The position numbers were made by a program, and so were the translations under genes. Below are positions 11,330 to 25,100 of a stretch of DNA of 64,000 bases, one piece after another (position 1 is the stretch's first letter; every line of letters starts with the position of its first letter). The stretch is taken from contig JABBOT010000006.1 in assembly GCA_016165875.1 (NCBI GenBank), forward strand, positions 1,265,438-1,329,437. The letters are read 5' to 3'. Source of the DNA: Acanthopleura granulata (Eukaryota; Mollusca; Polyplacophora; Chitonida; Chitonidae). Below the pieces are notes generated by a model that saw only the letters and a list, made by a program, of their open reading frames with translations, was not told the DNA's origin and searched no databases.

Positions 11330-14300
11330 GATGAAAAGAATCAAGTTCTGACGACGAACGTTTGGATGGAAGCGGTATGTTAGTTAGTTGTTCGTCTATT
11401 TTCCAGATTTAGGAAATAACAAAATTCTTGCTAGTTTTTCGTTGTTAAAAGTTGTGAAAGATTTAAATTTATCTATATACATGTTTATCCAGATGGTACA
11501 TATTATTTAGATTGGTGACCATAAGAAGACGACAAATATTTCTTGTCAAGCGGGTGGAATCAAAGTCAAGAAAGTGTTAATTATCTCTACTTGGATAGCA
11601 GTATACTACCGGGAAGGTTCGTCAGCAACCTGCGGATGGTCGTAGGTTTCCCTTGGGCTCTGTCCGGTTTCCCCTCACCATATTGATGGCCGTCGTACGA
11701 CGTAAAACAGTAATGAAATAATTACAGAAATGCTGGTAGAGTTCTTGCAAAGGGAATGTACATATTTCGCCGGGCGGTGTAGCATTCGTTAAGCCCTGAC
11801 TGGTGTGTGACGATTTATTTCTTCGAAAACAAGTGTGGGATCAGTTGCAATCAAACGCAACTCGATGCCTAAATTTGATTGCGGCTTTATTAATCGTGAA
11901 ATTTACACGCCTTAAAGAACCCATTAACTCTGACTTCAGTGAGAACTGTTCAAAGCTGCTCTGTAAATGGCTGTTCTAAACTTCTCATATATTTCGTCTG
12001 CGCTCGATTGCTTTTGTTTCACATTGTTTCACGAATTCCACTTGTGTCTATCGACCTGGAACATCCATTGTAAATGGTAATTTGTGTATGGATGTTCATT
12101 AGGATTTGTACATTAGAAAAAATCTCTCGAATCAGTTTTAGATTTTATTGTGTTTATAATTTGTAACAGTGCTTAAAATAATAAAAATAGTCTATCATGT
12201 TTTTAAGCATTCTTCATAAATGAGAAAATGGGAAAAAATTGTTCACTGTATATAAGAAATCTTATATGTCACTGTCCCCAGAATCAATTAACTGAATGTC
12301 TGTGATGATCTCTTGTCTATAGGGGGGTGTCAGTAACGATTTGTTGTATGTGCAGGATTGTCAGTGACTATTTGCTGTCTATACTGGAATTTCACTGATG
12401 ATCTGTTGTCTATACAGGAATGGATCGACGAGAAGTTACACTGGAGCGCTGCGGATTTTGGCGGACTCAAGAAGGTTCGGATTCCGAATACCCTGATTTG
12501 GCTGCCAGACATCGTCCTATACAACAGGTTGGAGAACATGTTTTAATGCACGTCTCTTTAGACTCGTTTAACGTAATTCAAAAGCAGAGTAGTTTCCTAA
12601 GAATGAAGACTTCATTATTTATGATAATGACAGAATATTAAGGCTTTAAGTAAATGTCATTGTTTGCAATTCATGATTTATACATTTGACTAATGTTTTA
12701 CGTTTAAGAATTTATGGCTTGTTTATGTCAATGAAGCTTTATGCCACACTCAGGATTGTTTGGCTGAAACGACTTCTTTTTTGTTTATGGGTGATACAAA
12801 CATATAGAACCATCGAGAAATTACCAAACCGCAACAGGAACGTTTCAAATTACCTTATATTGCACAGCATCCAGCGGAACTCCAAAATTACGTTATATCC
12901 TTTAATTTGTCGCAATTACCTCTTAGTTTTATATAAACAAAGCAGTACATTGTTCATGAGATTATTCATGACTTGCCGCACTCAGAGTAATTAGAATCAG
13001 CCAAATTTACCCTGTAAAATCAACCGCCTTTTTTATCCTGGAAATATGCCTAATTACGTCTGACATCATAAGCACATCGAATTCTTTATAAACGCTGTTT
13101 GTAGCAGTGTTAAACACAGGGAACCGCATGTAAAAACTGGTAAGAAAAGACACTAACTTTAAAACACGCTAATGTAAACTCGATTACCACTGACGCGTTT
13201 AAAAAGTGTCACTATCAATCAATAAATCAGTTCATCACAAAGTTACTTCCGTCTTCTCAATAACACTCTTGTCATAATCGACCTGCAATGCTAGCGCCAT
13301 CAAATACATTTACTGGAGGATTGGTGGTGCAAACGTTCAGCTCACAGGGGCCTTCTTCTTCTCTTAATGACACCTTTATGTTTCGTGGGCGCCTGTATAA
13401 TTTTACCATTTAGAGTGACTTCCCTTGATTCTAGAATATAAGCAGAGCCCCGCCTTTTCGCCTATTTGCCCCTCAAGCTATTAGAAAACGCTGCTTTGTG
13501 AATCTAATTTTCTGTATCAAAAAAACCAGCATCGTCTTTGTAAACAAGCGAAGAGACGGGGTTCTGATACTGTATAAACACGCTGTACTCGTCTCTGGCG
13601 AGGGTAAGTGTTCAGAGGATAAATGTTTTATGCTGCCTAATGAGGGCTTATACTGTAGGTTACTTAGGAAAAAAAATAAGAAATTATTTAACAGTCTCCT
13701 GTATTTCTGTTTACGAAATCTAGAGCCACAATGTCATGCGAATGACTTCCTGGCCATGCTAATCGATTCCAAGACAAAAAACACGTTATACTCTGCTTAA
13801 CAAGCAAAACTATAACAGACTGTGTTGCTCACTGAGTGGACAAAAAGGCAACGGGCCGTTTTAAGTGGCCTTTTCTGTATAGTACAGCCCAATTAATGCG
13901 AGACATGAGGTTTTTTCTCGAACAGAACAACAATCTGAACATCGCCTGTGCTTGAAACACAGATATAGTATTGTGTAAAAGAAGGAAATCATTTTTTTAT
14001 CAATATTTCAGGATGTTATTATGTTATCAACAGGACCAGTGATGTTGAGTGAATGAATGAATGATAACATTTGACACCACGTCGACAATATTTCGATCAT
14101 ATCGTCGCGAAAACATATTTGGACCCGGAGCAATGATTGTGACAATGGCATAATGAAATGCTTGAACACTGGTTTAAAATTCGCTTTAAAACTACTTATG
14201 TTTTATGCGAGCATTGTTTGTTCAGCTACCGGACTTGGCCTGTACTTCGCCGTCTTGTCTCCTCCACAGCGCTGACGACTATACGGATGGTTTCATGCGA

Positions 14301-16136
14301 GCGCTGGCCATGGTCGCAGACGACGGGCGGGTGTTCTGGGGTCCCGTGGTCAGGTTCAGAAGTTCCTGTCAGATCGACATCACCTACTTCCCCTTCGATG
14401 ATCAGATCTGCCGGATGAAGATGGGATCGTGGGCTTACAATGGTTTCCAGGTGGATGTCACCAACAGGTAGGCAAACTTCAATGTCGAAAAATATAAATT
14501 TTCAGTCAGGCTTACGTTATCACTAAAACGTTAGTGTGTCATGGATTTCATCAAATAAGTCATGCAGCAGTTCCTTGTGAACTACATCTGTGCTTTACAA
14601 ACACAACTATAAAACGAATGCAGGACTTAAGAAGTTTATCCTGTACTTAGTTTGGAATTATCATAGAAAAGAGTAAGAGAGTCCTCCACTTGGACAGACT
14701 TAATTTAGACGAATTATATTCCCTATTACAACTGGGATTCTGTTTCAGGTCCGACACAATTGATTTGTCTGAATTCGTGGACAACGGCGAATGGGAACTG
14801 GTCAACGTCAAAGTCCAGCGTAATGTCGTCTATTACAACTGCTGTCCGGAACCCTTCCCGGATGTGACGTTCTACATCCACCTTCGCAGGCGCATTACCT
14901 ACTACATTATGAACATCATCATCCCGTGTATCGTGCTGTCCGTGCTCTGCCTTGCCGGGTTCCTTCTGCCGGCTGAGAGCGGAGAGAAAGTCACCCTGGG
15001 TCTGTCCGTCCTGCTTACCCTCACGGTGTTCATGCTGATGGTGGCCGATAAAACCCCACAGACGTCGGAGTCCGTCTCTGTTATAGGTGAGAAAAGAGGA
15101 TATTTTTTTCTTGTTTGTGTTTAAGGGCTAGAGTACGTGGACAACGTATTTGTTGCCCAAAACGGTCTTCCGCGATCCCGGCCCAAAAACATTTAAAATC
15201 GAGATTACTAAACCTCCCTGGAGATTAACGTCACCAGTGTGGCCGCTGGGAGTTCTAGTCCAGGTCATGCTGGCCAACTCCCCGACCTTACACGGGGAGA
15301 CCTGCCAACAACCTGCAGATGGTCGTGAGTTTCCCCTTATTGTTTCTTTGGTATTTAAGGCCATACTCTGACAGTCGCTGGTATAACCCCGGCACTCCAG
15401 TTTCCATCCATAAAGCCGACTGCCATACCAGGTACGAATGTAGACTCCTGCGTTTCTTGCAGTAAACAGAAGGTAAATAAATAAACAGAGCAAAATGAAA
15501 AGAAAGTAATTGCTTACGAAATGCAATGACGTTAACAATTAACCATGATATAAATCATCTAAAGCGGCAAATATTTTCAATGACATTTGTTCATTTATTG
15601 TTTTTACAGGCATTTACCTCCTCGTCGTACTGACCACAAGTTGTCTTTCGGTCCTGACAGCGGTTATAGTTTTAGGAATCCACCATCAGAGAGGAAAACC
15701 CGAGCCGCTGCCAAGATGGCTGCGGGTGCTGGCCTTCCGCGTCGTAGCCCCAGTGCTTTGCGTCAGGTTTAAAGGTAGGAAAAGTTTTCACCGTACCAAC
15801 AGCATCGTCGAGGACAAAGCCAAGAGGAAATCTCGCTCTCGCGTGAGGTCCGAGACTTACGAACTTTTAAAAATAGATAATAAGAAAAAGGACATGCTGT
15901 GCGAGGACCCTTTGTTTTATCTGGAAGGGAAATGTTCCCTGACGGATTACCAGCAACAGGTGTGTCACATGATTCACGTGCTGCAACGTCATCATGAGGA
16001 CGAGCTGCGTGACGAAGACACTTTACAGGAATGGCGGGAAGCCGCGGTCGTCATCGATCGGCTGCTTTTTGTTCTATTTTTCATTTCTACGACTCTCTCT
16101 ACAGCAATCCTTCTGACGTTACGTCCGCCGGAGTAA
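11330..16136 (+). CDS. Nicotinic acetylcholine receptor alpha-type subunit, partial (last five exons)
   Basis: Cys-loop ligand-gated cation channel subunit of the plasma membrane. Exons are 11330-11374, 12418-12527, 14270-14467, 14749-15086 and 15610-16136. All are bounded by AG/GT and the phases join without a break into 405 codons plus TAA. Visible motifs, in order: TTNVWMEAEW (loop D region), WLPDIVLYN (loop A), a 13-residue Cys loop from CQIDITYF to DDQIC, GSWAYNG (loop B), and the vicinal pair YYNCCPEP of loop C that marks alpha subunits. TM1 and TM2 (GEKVTLGLSVLLTLTVFMLM) follow, then TM3, a short basic cytoplasmic loop, and TM4 ending RPPE. The 45- and 110-base exons match the classical exon sizes of this family. 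The signal peptide and first extracellular exons are missing; they may lie left of the window. Introns carry SINEs and a splice-site minisatellite. Confidence 0.93.
11608..11725 (+). repeat. SINE copy, 3' part
   Basis: Carries CAGCAACCTGCGGATGGTCG, a diverged CGGTTTCCCCTCACCAT and the tail GACGTAAAACAGTAATG. The head is missing. It lies in the receptor intron between the 45- and 110-base exons. Confidence 0.65.
12290..12417 (+). repeat. Minisatellite carrying the 3' splice site
   Basis: Four units of about 32 bases end at the acceptor of the receptor exon starting at 12418. Unit ends read TTGTCTATAGG, TTGTATGTGCAGGA, CTGTCTATACTGGAA and finally TTGTCTATACAG followed by exonic GAATGG. Every unit has the body CAGTGATGATCTGTTGTCTA or a close variant. 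At least two upstream units therefore hold an AG acceptor in the same context as the real one. Confidence 0.7.
14045..14112 (+). repeat. Fragment of a second SINE-like family
   Basis: Reads TGAATGAATGAATGATAACA then CACCACGTCGACAATATTTC and an ATATCGTCG end. A related fragment at 62466-62535 interrupts the LINE. It resembles the TGAGTGAGT-type SINE ends common in molluscs, from memory of such genomes; not tested. Confidence 0.45.
15255..15350 (+). repeat. SINE fragment
   Basis: Contains GTCATGCTGGCCAACTCC and CAACAACCTGCAGATGGTCG, the central body of the family. It sits in the intron between receptor exons 14749-15086 and 15610-16136, with neither head nor tail complete. Confidence 0.5.
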
Positions 16137-16880
16137 ACGTAACGATATAAATGTGTACCAAAAGTGTGCTGTTACAGGGGAAATGTGCTAAGAGTATAGG
16201 ATGGAATAGTTTGTGCAAAAAGTGTGTTGTCCTGTAGAGGAATTTTTCCCACGCTACGTCCGTTTGAGCACACGTATTGACGAAAATGTGTGTGGTACGT
16301 TTGCCACATAGATGTCCTTCTGAAAGTACACCCATGCGGGATGAAATGGGTTGACGAAAAGTGTCCTGTCACGCAGGAGCCTTGAAGGTCCGCATACTGG
16401 CAAAAATATGTGTGGCAACAAAATATGCTGTGAGATAGGAATCATTCCCTGTGCCCAGGGTGACATGACTGGTGAGAAAGTGTGAAACAGTAACCCTCCT
16501 GACTCAACGTCACGTGAGCTGACACCACAAACACACCAACAAAATATATGCGGACAGAAAGTGTGCTGTCACACAGGACGCCACGTTCGCCTGAGTAAAC
16601 TGGCCACGATATACGCTGTACGAAAAGTGTGCGGTACTTCCGACACGTCGACCGCCTGGATAGACATAGTGACAAAAAATATGTGTGGAAAGACATGGCC
16701 CCCCCAGGTAGACGTACTGACATATATGTGTGTTAAAGAAGTGGACTGCCCCACCGGATCGCTTCCGACAGTCTGCCCACGGTAAAATGAGTTGTGAGAA
16801 AAGTGTGATGGCCGAAAGTATCCCATCCGGAGGTAAGCCAGTTTGAGCACGCCCATCTTGACGACTGTTTGTAGTGGAAT
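16110..16880 (+). repeat. Degenerate minisatellite starting at the receptor stop codon and filling the 3' UTR
   Basis: About a dozen diverged units of roughly 55-60 bases. Each repeats a theme of AAAAGTGTGCTGTCACA, then ACG..CGTCCGCCTGAGTA, then a GACGAAAA stretch. The first unit overlaps the last codons and stop of the receptor gene (TTACGTCCGCCGGAGTAAAC), so the array appears to have grown from the coding end into the 3' UTR. Open frames on both strands here are by-products of the repeat. Confidence 0.6.
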
Positions 16881-18264
16881 TGTGAATCATAATGTCAGTC
16901 GAGAAATGTTGATATCAGGCGAGCTACAGACTGGTTACAGAAGGACAAAGCAAACCAGATACATCTCGACATATGCTGACTAAATGTGAAAGCTCTGTAC
17001 TAGTGGGATATCAAACGACAATATTTGGAGTTATTTTCGACATACCGGGCACTGTATTATAAAAAAAATCCAGGGTTACACAAAGATGTAGTAAAGTTTG
17101 TAATCACAAGAGGCATGGTCATTTGTTGAACACTTGCGGTACAACTGACAAATAAGAAGTACAGCGCATGAGGCCCGAAAACAGTGACGCGCTTGTGGAA
17201 AAAAGGGTAGTTCTGAAAAGTGATGGTTTTATTCCATTTAATAAACGACGGTCTAAAACTAAAAACCTTTCGAGCATTTTACGACAGTTAATGTTCTACA
17301 CCTATTCACAAAACCAACAAGCATGAAAAGATCCTGGAAGTGGGTTCCAATCAACATAGTTAGAAGGGTCAAACACTAGATATTTCTTGGCTTGATCCTC
17401 TAAAGCAATGGCACGGACAAGTACTGGTCAACACTGGGTCAGTATACTGCAACTGGAGAGTGTGATGTCTTTCCATGGACACAGTACTATCTTTGAGCGG
17501 GAAGTTAGAGCGGACTGTTGCAAGGCGACGCAGTCCTCATATGAATGAAACTCACTTACGGTGTCTCCAGCATATCTAGCTCGTACTAGAGGTACTGTTA
17601 ACAATTTATTACAAAAATAAAAGAAGAAATATGGAACGGTAAACGCGTATATTTCACATTCAGAATGTGTTCAGATTACAACGTGCGAGTAAAGGTTTAT
17701 TGGAACTCTCGCCCAGAATTTGGATTTTTTCCCAGCCTAGATCCCAAATTAGAAATCTCTTGTGTTTTTTTGTTTATACTTCGTTCGCCACATTTTGGCT
17801 GAGATATTGCCGGTATGACATTAAGACATAATCATTCATTTTTTAATCTTTGTATTTTTTTTCTCTTTACCTTGTCGATCCGGTAACACTATTAACGCTT
17901 AAAGGTATAAGGAAGCAAACTGTATATCTTTTTTCCCCCATTTCTTTGTCATTTTGCCCTTTCAACTCTTCTGCAGGTTCTGTTGAATGACCTGGTTTTG
18001 TTGGTGAGGGATGGAATTTTCGTTTCGCAGTCTCCAGTTTGCTTGTGGACATATTAGACATAAAAGTGCGTTTACATAACTCGGATTACCAGATATCACG
18101 TCACCTGGATGTGTCCCGAAAAGTCACCGTATTTTAGCCTAATTTCAATATTTTAGTGAACAGCAGAAATTTAAAATAGCCAATAAATGTTGGGACAGTG
18201 TTGGGACAGCCTTGACCGGCGTTTTAAATGGGTCCGACTTTGTAGCATCGTTTATATCTTCTTT
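16881..18264. other. Intergenic, nothing recognised
   Basis: AT-rich spacer between two convergent genes (receptor on +, phosphodiesterase on -). No exon, RNA gene or recognisable repeat was seen apart from short homopolymers. Confidence 0.6.
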
Positions 18265-19135
18265 TTAAAATAACATTGAAAAGAAAACCATCACAACAAC
18301 AAAGAAGGAGCTACTAGCAGCTGGTCTGATAGCAGAAGAGAAATATTGCTGTAAGCATTCGTTGAAGTCGGGAACGTCGAAATACCTCATGCCGCAATAA
18401 ATGGAGTATCGACATTTATCGTCAATTTCACTGTCGTCACCCATCAGAGTAAGGCGTACGTAGTAGTCCTGCACGTGCTTTTTGGAACCGTCAATCATCA
18501 GCTCGCGCGCTTTGCTGAGAGAACGTGCGCTGACGTCGGGAATGTCGTACACGTCAGTGGCCTGGTAGAGAAGCTGCCACTGCGCATGTCTGTCCTTATT
18601 AGCTTTGTCAAAGTCCAGGTAGTATTGCTTGATGTCAAGATGACGGCCGGTGGATCTGTCGTAACTGACCAGTCGGATGCCGGGGTTGTGGGCACGGCCT
18701 ACTTCCCCTTGGTCGGATTTGTACCTCCAGGGCGTCACGGACGGGGCGATGAAAACTGGGATGCGGGGTACTCCTGATATAAACACATAAATGTGCCTCA
18801 TGTAAACACAAAAATGTGTCTGAAATGAATACAAAGGTATATCTGATATGAACACAAAAGTGTGCCTGATATGAACACAAAGGCGTGACTGATATGAACA
18901 AAAAATGGGTCTGATATGAACACACAGGTGTGATACGAATGCAAAAGTATGCCTGATATGAACACGAAAGTTTTTCTGATATGAACACAAAAGTGTGCCT
19001 GATATAAACGTAAAAGTGTGTTTGATATGAACACCAAATTTTACGAGTTAGCTTAACCAGAACTCCAAGGGAAGCTACCAATGCTCTTCTCACATCTTCA
19101 CAACGTATTTTGAGGGTGAATGCAACGACATTCTC

Positions 19136-19183
<48 letters not shown>

Positions 19184-22100
19184 CATCATTGGCGTTTTAC
19201 GCCGTACTCAAGAATATTTCATTTATACGACGGCGGCCAACATTATGGTGGGAGGAAACCAGGCAGAGCCCGGTGGAAACCCACGACCGTCCGCATGTTT
19301 CTGGTAGACAATCCCTGGAACATTCTCGTTTATTACAACCATAAAAGTTAAGCATTAGACTTCATTTTCGAAAATCTACAATACGTCACGTTAAGAAATA
19401 AATTTTAAAAAGATTTTTTTGTCCAAAAAAAATTACAATTTGAATTTCTTACTTGGAGTTAATTTAGCATCTAGCCCATGGTCCCCGTGAGTAGTTCACC
19501 CATATCCACGCGGTCAAATTTACAAGGCTACCTAACTATGCGGAGTCTTGAGAAAACTTCCAAGTGACATTTCTCGAGACGATCATTGTAGTATCATAAT
19601 GCGACATCATTTATGGCAAACCGTATCAACCATTAATTTACACACTTTAGCAAATGTATGGCTTTCTGGAGGGTACATGTAACTGAGCAAAGCTTATCAT
19701 TGTAGAAATAAACGTTCTTGTGTGCAAGGAAAGTGGAAATGACAGAAAAGTGTACATATCTGTGATCGAAAGGAAGAGGTTTTATGTCCGGTACTGCTGT
19801 GTAATGCGCCCCATATAAAGTTTCTCTGACCGGTTTCCAGCTCCTGGAGTGCACGGCAAATCGTTTTTGCTTCCTTTTGCCTTTATCTGGATATTTTGAG
19901 ATTTTAAGTGCGGTTTGACAAATCTGTGTAGTCGCACCTGTGTGCACAGCTATAAGAGCGCTCACCTTTCTTGTCATAGTAGATTTTGAACTCGTCGTCA
20001 TGATCATGGCCAAAATGCATTCCGCCAATGACGCCAGTTTCCATGTAACGGGAGATAATACTGTTCAGCATGTCGTTGTAAGGCTTGTACATCCATAGGT
20101 AGTTTTTATAGCCCTTCAGGCCGGGGCTGATATGAGCGATCACAATAACCTGAGGGAAGGAAGAAAAAACAGATGACTGATTGACATATCTGTTCATAAC
20201 GATGTTCATTGACTGAATTTTATTTAGTTGGTTGAACGAAACAATACTTCTAAAATAAGAACGCGTCCGTGAGACAGATTTGGGAAATTTCGAATTCGGA
20301 CTCTTTTATCAGCAAAGGTAAATAAAGTCCTACTGTACCATGTAACACGTCAAATATCTTTAGCAGCTGTGTTTACTTGCATGTACTATAATATAGATGT
20401 CTACCAAAAATTTTAGAAAAAGTTATTTAGAGTAGACGAATGAAGGAGAAAATTTAGGAGATGCACGTTTGTGGAATTCAAAAGCTCCTGAACGAAGATG
20501 TCATTTGTTTCTCCTGCAGCAGGCGAGATAAATGACCCGTGAGTTAATATCAACAAGTCACCTGATGCAGTCGGAAAAAGTTCGAAACTCCCCTATGAAA
20601 GCTATACCCATAACGGCTGTTTTCACCTGGTATAAGAACGTTCAAAATATATTCATACACATAGGGCCATTAACAAAGCATTTATAGTAAATGCTTGCGC
20701 CAACGGCCAACACTACGCGCTCGACCCGTTTGTTTTTAACGGCACTAAATACGCTCTACCCAGGCGTTTTTGAAGGCGCTAACAAGATGTACTACAAATA
20801 CCGGTTCTCAAAACATACATGCATTATATTGTGCAGTACAAATTTTGAAGTACTGAATATAAATAAACAAACAGTACACCCATTCCCTTAGCTATACGAC
20901 GATTCCACATTTCATATGAAGTATCAACCGACTAATCTATAAAATGAGTTCCTCAACATATACTGTTTGATCGGAGCTTTACGCCGTAGCCTACGCAGGA
21001 ATATTTCACGGATACGACGGCGGTCAGCATTATGACGAAAGGTATCTGGACAGAACCTTCCAAATTGTATGTATATGTTCTTTACGTCATACATGCACCT
21101 GTCGACGTCTTCGTTTAGGGGGAATCCATATGAGCCTGTAAAAGCGATAGGCAGGTCAATACTTTTATATCTCATTTATTTCATTGGCATTGTGCTGTAG
21201 AATTTTTCGCCATATTTTTGAAGGTTGGAGGAAAGGACAGGAAAGTGGCTTATGAATTTCCTCACGTCTGAAAAACAGAAATTCTCCTGCAAAGTAAGAT
21301 CAATATGTGATCTTTATATATGGAAGGCGTGGGAACGGCATTAATTGACATTGGCGTAGCCGAAACACCGGGCTGTCCAGATGTCTCTTTACGGAAAAGT
21401 GAAAACGTGCCGTAAAATTAAAAATGTTAAAAAAAAACCGATGAAAACAACCACTGTTGTTGTAGATGTAATTTGTGCGGAATTAAACGTTACGATTTAT
21501 TCCAAGAGTTACCTTCTCCTTGTTCCGGACAGCAGCAGACAGAGTGTCGTTGAACCACTTGAACTGTCCTGTGGGATCTTCTGGATCCGTGGAGTTTTGG
21601 GGTACAAGTACGAGATTTCGGGTGTAATACAGGTTTGTGTTGAGTGAAATAAGTCTGAGTCCTCGTTGAACCAAAATGGAGTAGTAACCACCTAATAAAC
21701 AATGAAGGTGTGAAAGTGAAATAAAAAAATAAACGAAAAGCCGAGGAGCTATAATGTAGATGATGCACTATGGCACGTCAAACTGATTTATTTATTTACT
21801 TGATTGTTGTTTTACACCGTCCTCAATTAAGAATATTTCACCCGTGGCCAGCAGTATGGTGGGAAGAAAGCGGACAGAGCCCAGGAAAAACCCACGACCA
21901 TCATTCGCAGGATTCTAGTGAACCTTCCCACATACGACCGGAGAGGAAGCCAGCGTGAGCTGGACTTGAACTCACAGAGACATCAACGCTCTCTGTATAA
22001 TTTGTCAACATGCACTTTCTGTGTGATATATCAATACTTTCTGTGTAATATGTCACATCTTCTGTGTAATATCTCACACATATTATAACTTTTACTTGAT

Positions 22101-25100
22101 AGGTATTACGCAGTGTCATGCGGAAAGTCCGCCGGGTATGCAGCTTGACAATTTTGATCTAAGACTGTCTGTCACGTTAAACAAAAGCCGCGCTTTCTGC
22201 CTATACAGAAAGGATCCATTGACCCTTTCTTCCACATTTTGCACGTTCTCTACACCACAGAGAACTCTCTGTGTAACGCATCAAATTGTATGTGACACAA
22301 TAACATTCTTTGCTAAATGATTTATACTCAGCACTTTTCTATGTGTTCCACCTCCGAGACGACAAAACAGTGCACCATTAATTCTGGGTAACGAAACTTC
22401 ACATTGTAGACAGTAAAAACAGGTAGAAGAAGATGAAAAAAGTGTGTATGTGCTGTGTGTATTGCAAACAGTAGCATAGGCCTTGAACATAGATGAATGT
22501 AGAGAATAATGAAACCCGGAGAGCTTCAGGTCAGTCCTTGTCCGGACCAAATATCTCTACCAAAAACCACAACTATTGACTTTTTTTAAGGGTATATGCA
22601 AAAATGCCAGGCTCCTGTTTGCACGCTTGTCCCAGCGCTAGACTGTGTCCACCAACAATTACTGTTAATTTCTTCTGCTAAATCTTCACGTTAGATTTAC
22701 CTCTCCGGAAAGTTTTCCTGAAATTTGAGTCCTTGATCCAGGCTCCCCACGTGATTTCCATATGCTGATAAATTGCGTTATCATGGGACGGAAACTGGGC
22801 ATACGGAAAGTAGTCATGGTTACCGAAGGCGGGGTAAGTAGTGACGTCAGGAAACACACTTCTAAGGAGGCGCGTTATGTTGTCAAGGGTATCCAGGACG
22901 ATGGACGTACTGAGCACTCGTGTCTTGTTTTTGGGGTGATAAACGTTGTCACTGCAAACAAGCCAAAATTTCCCAGTTATTCATTTACTCTGGCTAAAAT
23001 TTCAACAGTAAAGCACAATGATCTAGGATCATCTCACCAATGGGGTCCGCGTGAATTCACGACCAGCTGATGCTGGCTTCCTCTCCGGCCGTAGGTGAGA
23101 AGGTCGGCCAGCAACCTGCGAGTGGTCGCGGGTTTTCCCCGCGCTCTGCCCGGTTTTCCTACCACAAGTAAAGTATTCTTGAGTACTGCACCCATTAAGT
23201 ACATAAATAAATGATTTGAAAATAAACACATTCAAAGATATTTATATAGGTGACATTCCGGTTAGCGACATAAACATTTGCATGGTTTGTTTCAACCTGC
23301 ATCATAGTGAAAGAGAGTGCCTCTTTGTAGGAAGCTGGTCAATTTGCACGAAACCCTCTGAAAATTAAGAGCATATAACTACCATGGCAACAAGACATTG
23401 CGCCATCATGGTAGCTATGTGCTCGTAACGTTAAAAGTGGGTTCTCGTCTAAATGTGTGCCCAAAGATGGCTTCGAGTAAGTGGGCCCTGTTCTAAAAGT
23501 CTGCTTATTGACTGACTGATTCATTGTCCTGATGTTAACGCCATTATCAAGGATCTTTCACTGATACGACTGCGGTCAGGTGTATCGGTGAAAGAAATCG
23601 AAATTAATTTCTTTCCTCATACTTTTCAAGTGAAACCTTGTTCAGTGAACTCTGATTTCGACCCTGACACTTGAAATGAAGTATCCTTCATTTTAATACG
23701 ATATACAGCACAAGTACCGACTCGTGCTTAACCCATGTAATACCAAACCAGTAATTATCATGACTAACAGTTTTAAAGTCTAAAATACGATCGGATTCAG
23801 CACTGAATTTCCCTGTTCACGTGATAAACGATCAAACATCTCGTACAACATTGAATGTCTGGTGGAAATATAGCACCTTCCTTGCTTTTCTCATTGAATC
23901 CTGTTTTGTAACACTTTGGAGTTTTAACGTTATTCTGTGTGTAGATATCTGTTGACGCTCTTCTGTTTTGAAAGTGCTTTCTTCACTCCATCATCAAATA
24001 CCGGATTCTGTCACATCCGCTGAATTGCTGACATTTTGTACAAAATTCTGTGCCTGGAGCCATTCATATAGCGAATGCTTGTGGCTAAGCTGTCCAACGT
24101 GACTGTGTATGAACAAGGGAGGCAACTGGTGCTGGCAAAAACGTGCTTACATGTAAATCTAAACCATACTTGGTTTGCACTGGTAATTGTTGTGCCATTT
24201 TATTATTCCCTTTTTCTCTGTTTTAAAGCACTATATTCAATACTTTTTACGCTAATCAACATGTATACACATCTGGAAATTACGAGGATGTATAAATATA
24301 TACATGAAACTGTACCCTGGATATTTTGAGTTTCTGTTGGTGTGTGTCAGGATTCACAGGCTTGGTTAACTGTTATCCATCTCGAAGGGAGGCAGTATAA
24401 ATCCAAAGAAGAGTCTCAAGCCGAATTGAATATGTGTCATTTGAATGTGGATACACGTAGAAACGCGTATATTGTCGAGAGCGCTGAAAGATTTGGTTGC
24501 AAATATTTACACCAAAAACCACTGTATATATGTCCATGTAGGAGAAATGATATGTGTATGTAAATATAGTAACAGTATTGTAATGTATCACACTTAGAGT
24601 GTATACAACATTCCAAACAGTTTATTACTATTCCTACCGGCTCTCATTTTTATCCGGTTCCGAAACTTGATAGATTAGGCCTACATAGTCCAGGTGGTGA
24701 TCTGCTACGTTCTCTCGCTTCATCCAATATAAATTTTTTAAAAGTTTCGAACGTGTTTTATGCAACTGTGCAATAATCATGCAAATTAAATAGGTATAAT
24801 GTAGCCCCACTTCACGATTCACTTGTGCAGGCCTTTATCTTATTACCCAAAAATTCCTGAGTTTGACGTTAAACAGCAATGAGTTAAATAAATTAAGCAA
24901 ATAAATAAATAAACAAACAAATCATTGAAAATCATAAATCTATGACCTGTACTCAATTCTAGTCAGATTTTAACAGCATTAAATCGGACACTTGAGGCAT
25001 TAGGCTTACCCGGTCCAGATTATGAAGTCCACGTCCGGCGCTATTTCCTTCATGGCATATACCGAGGAATTTATGAGCGTCCAGGGCGCATCACACATCT

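Noticed and set aside
18265..18990. Extension of the last phosphodiesterase exon upstream as one long exon
   Set aside because: The extension is the 23-base minisatellite; homology and phase end at the acceptor at 18774.
20924..21175. 83-codon minus-strand frame between phosphodiesterase exons
   Set aside because: Mostly a SINE fragment; the exon chain joins correctly without it.
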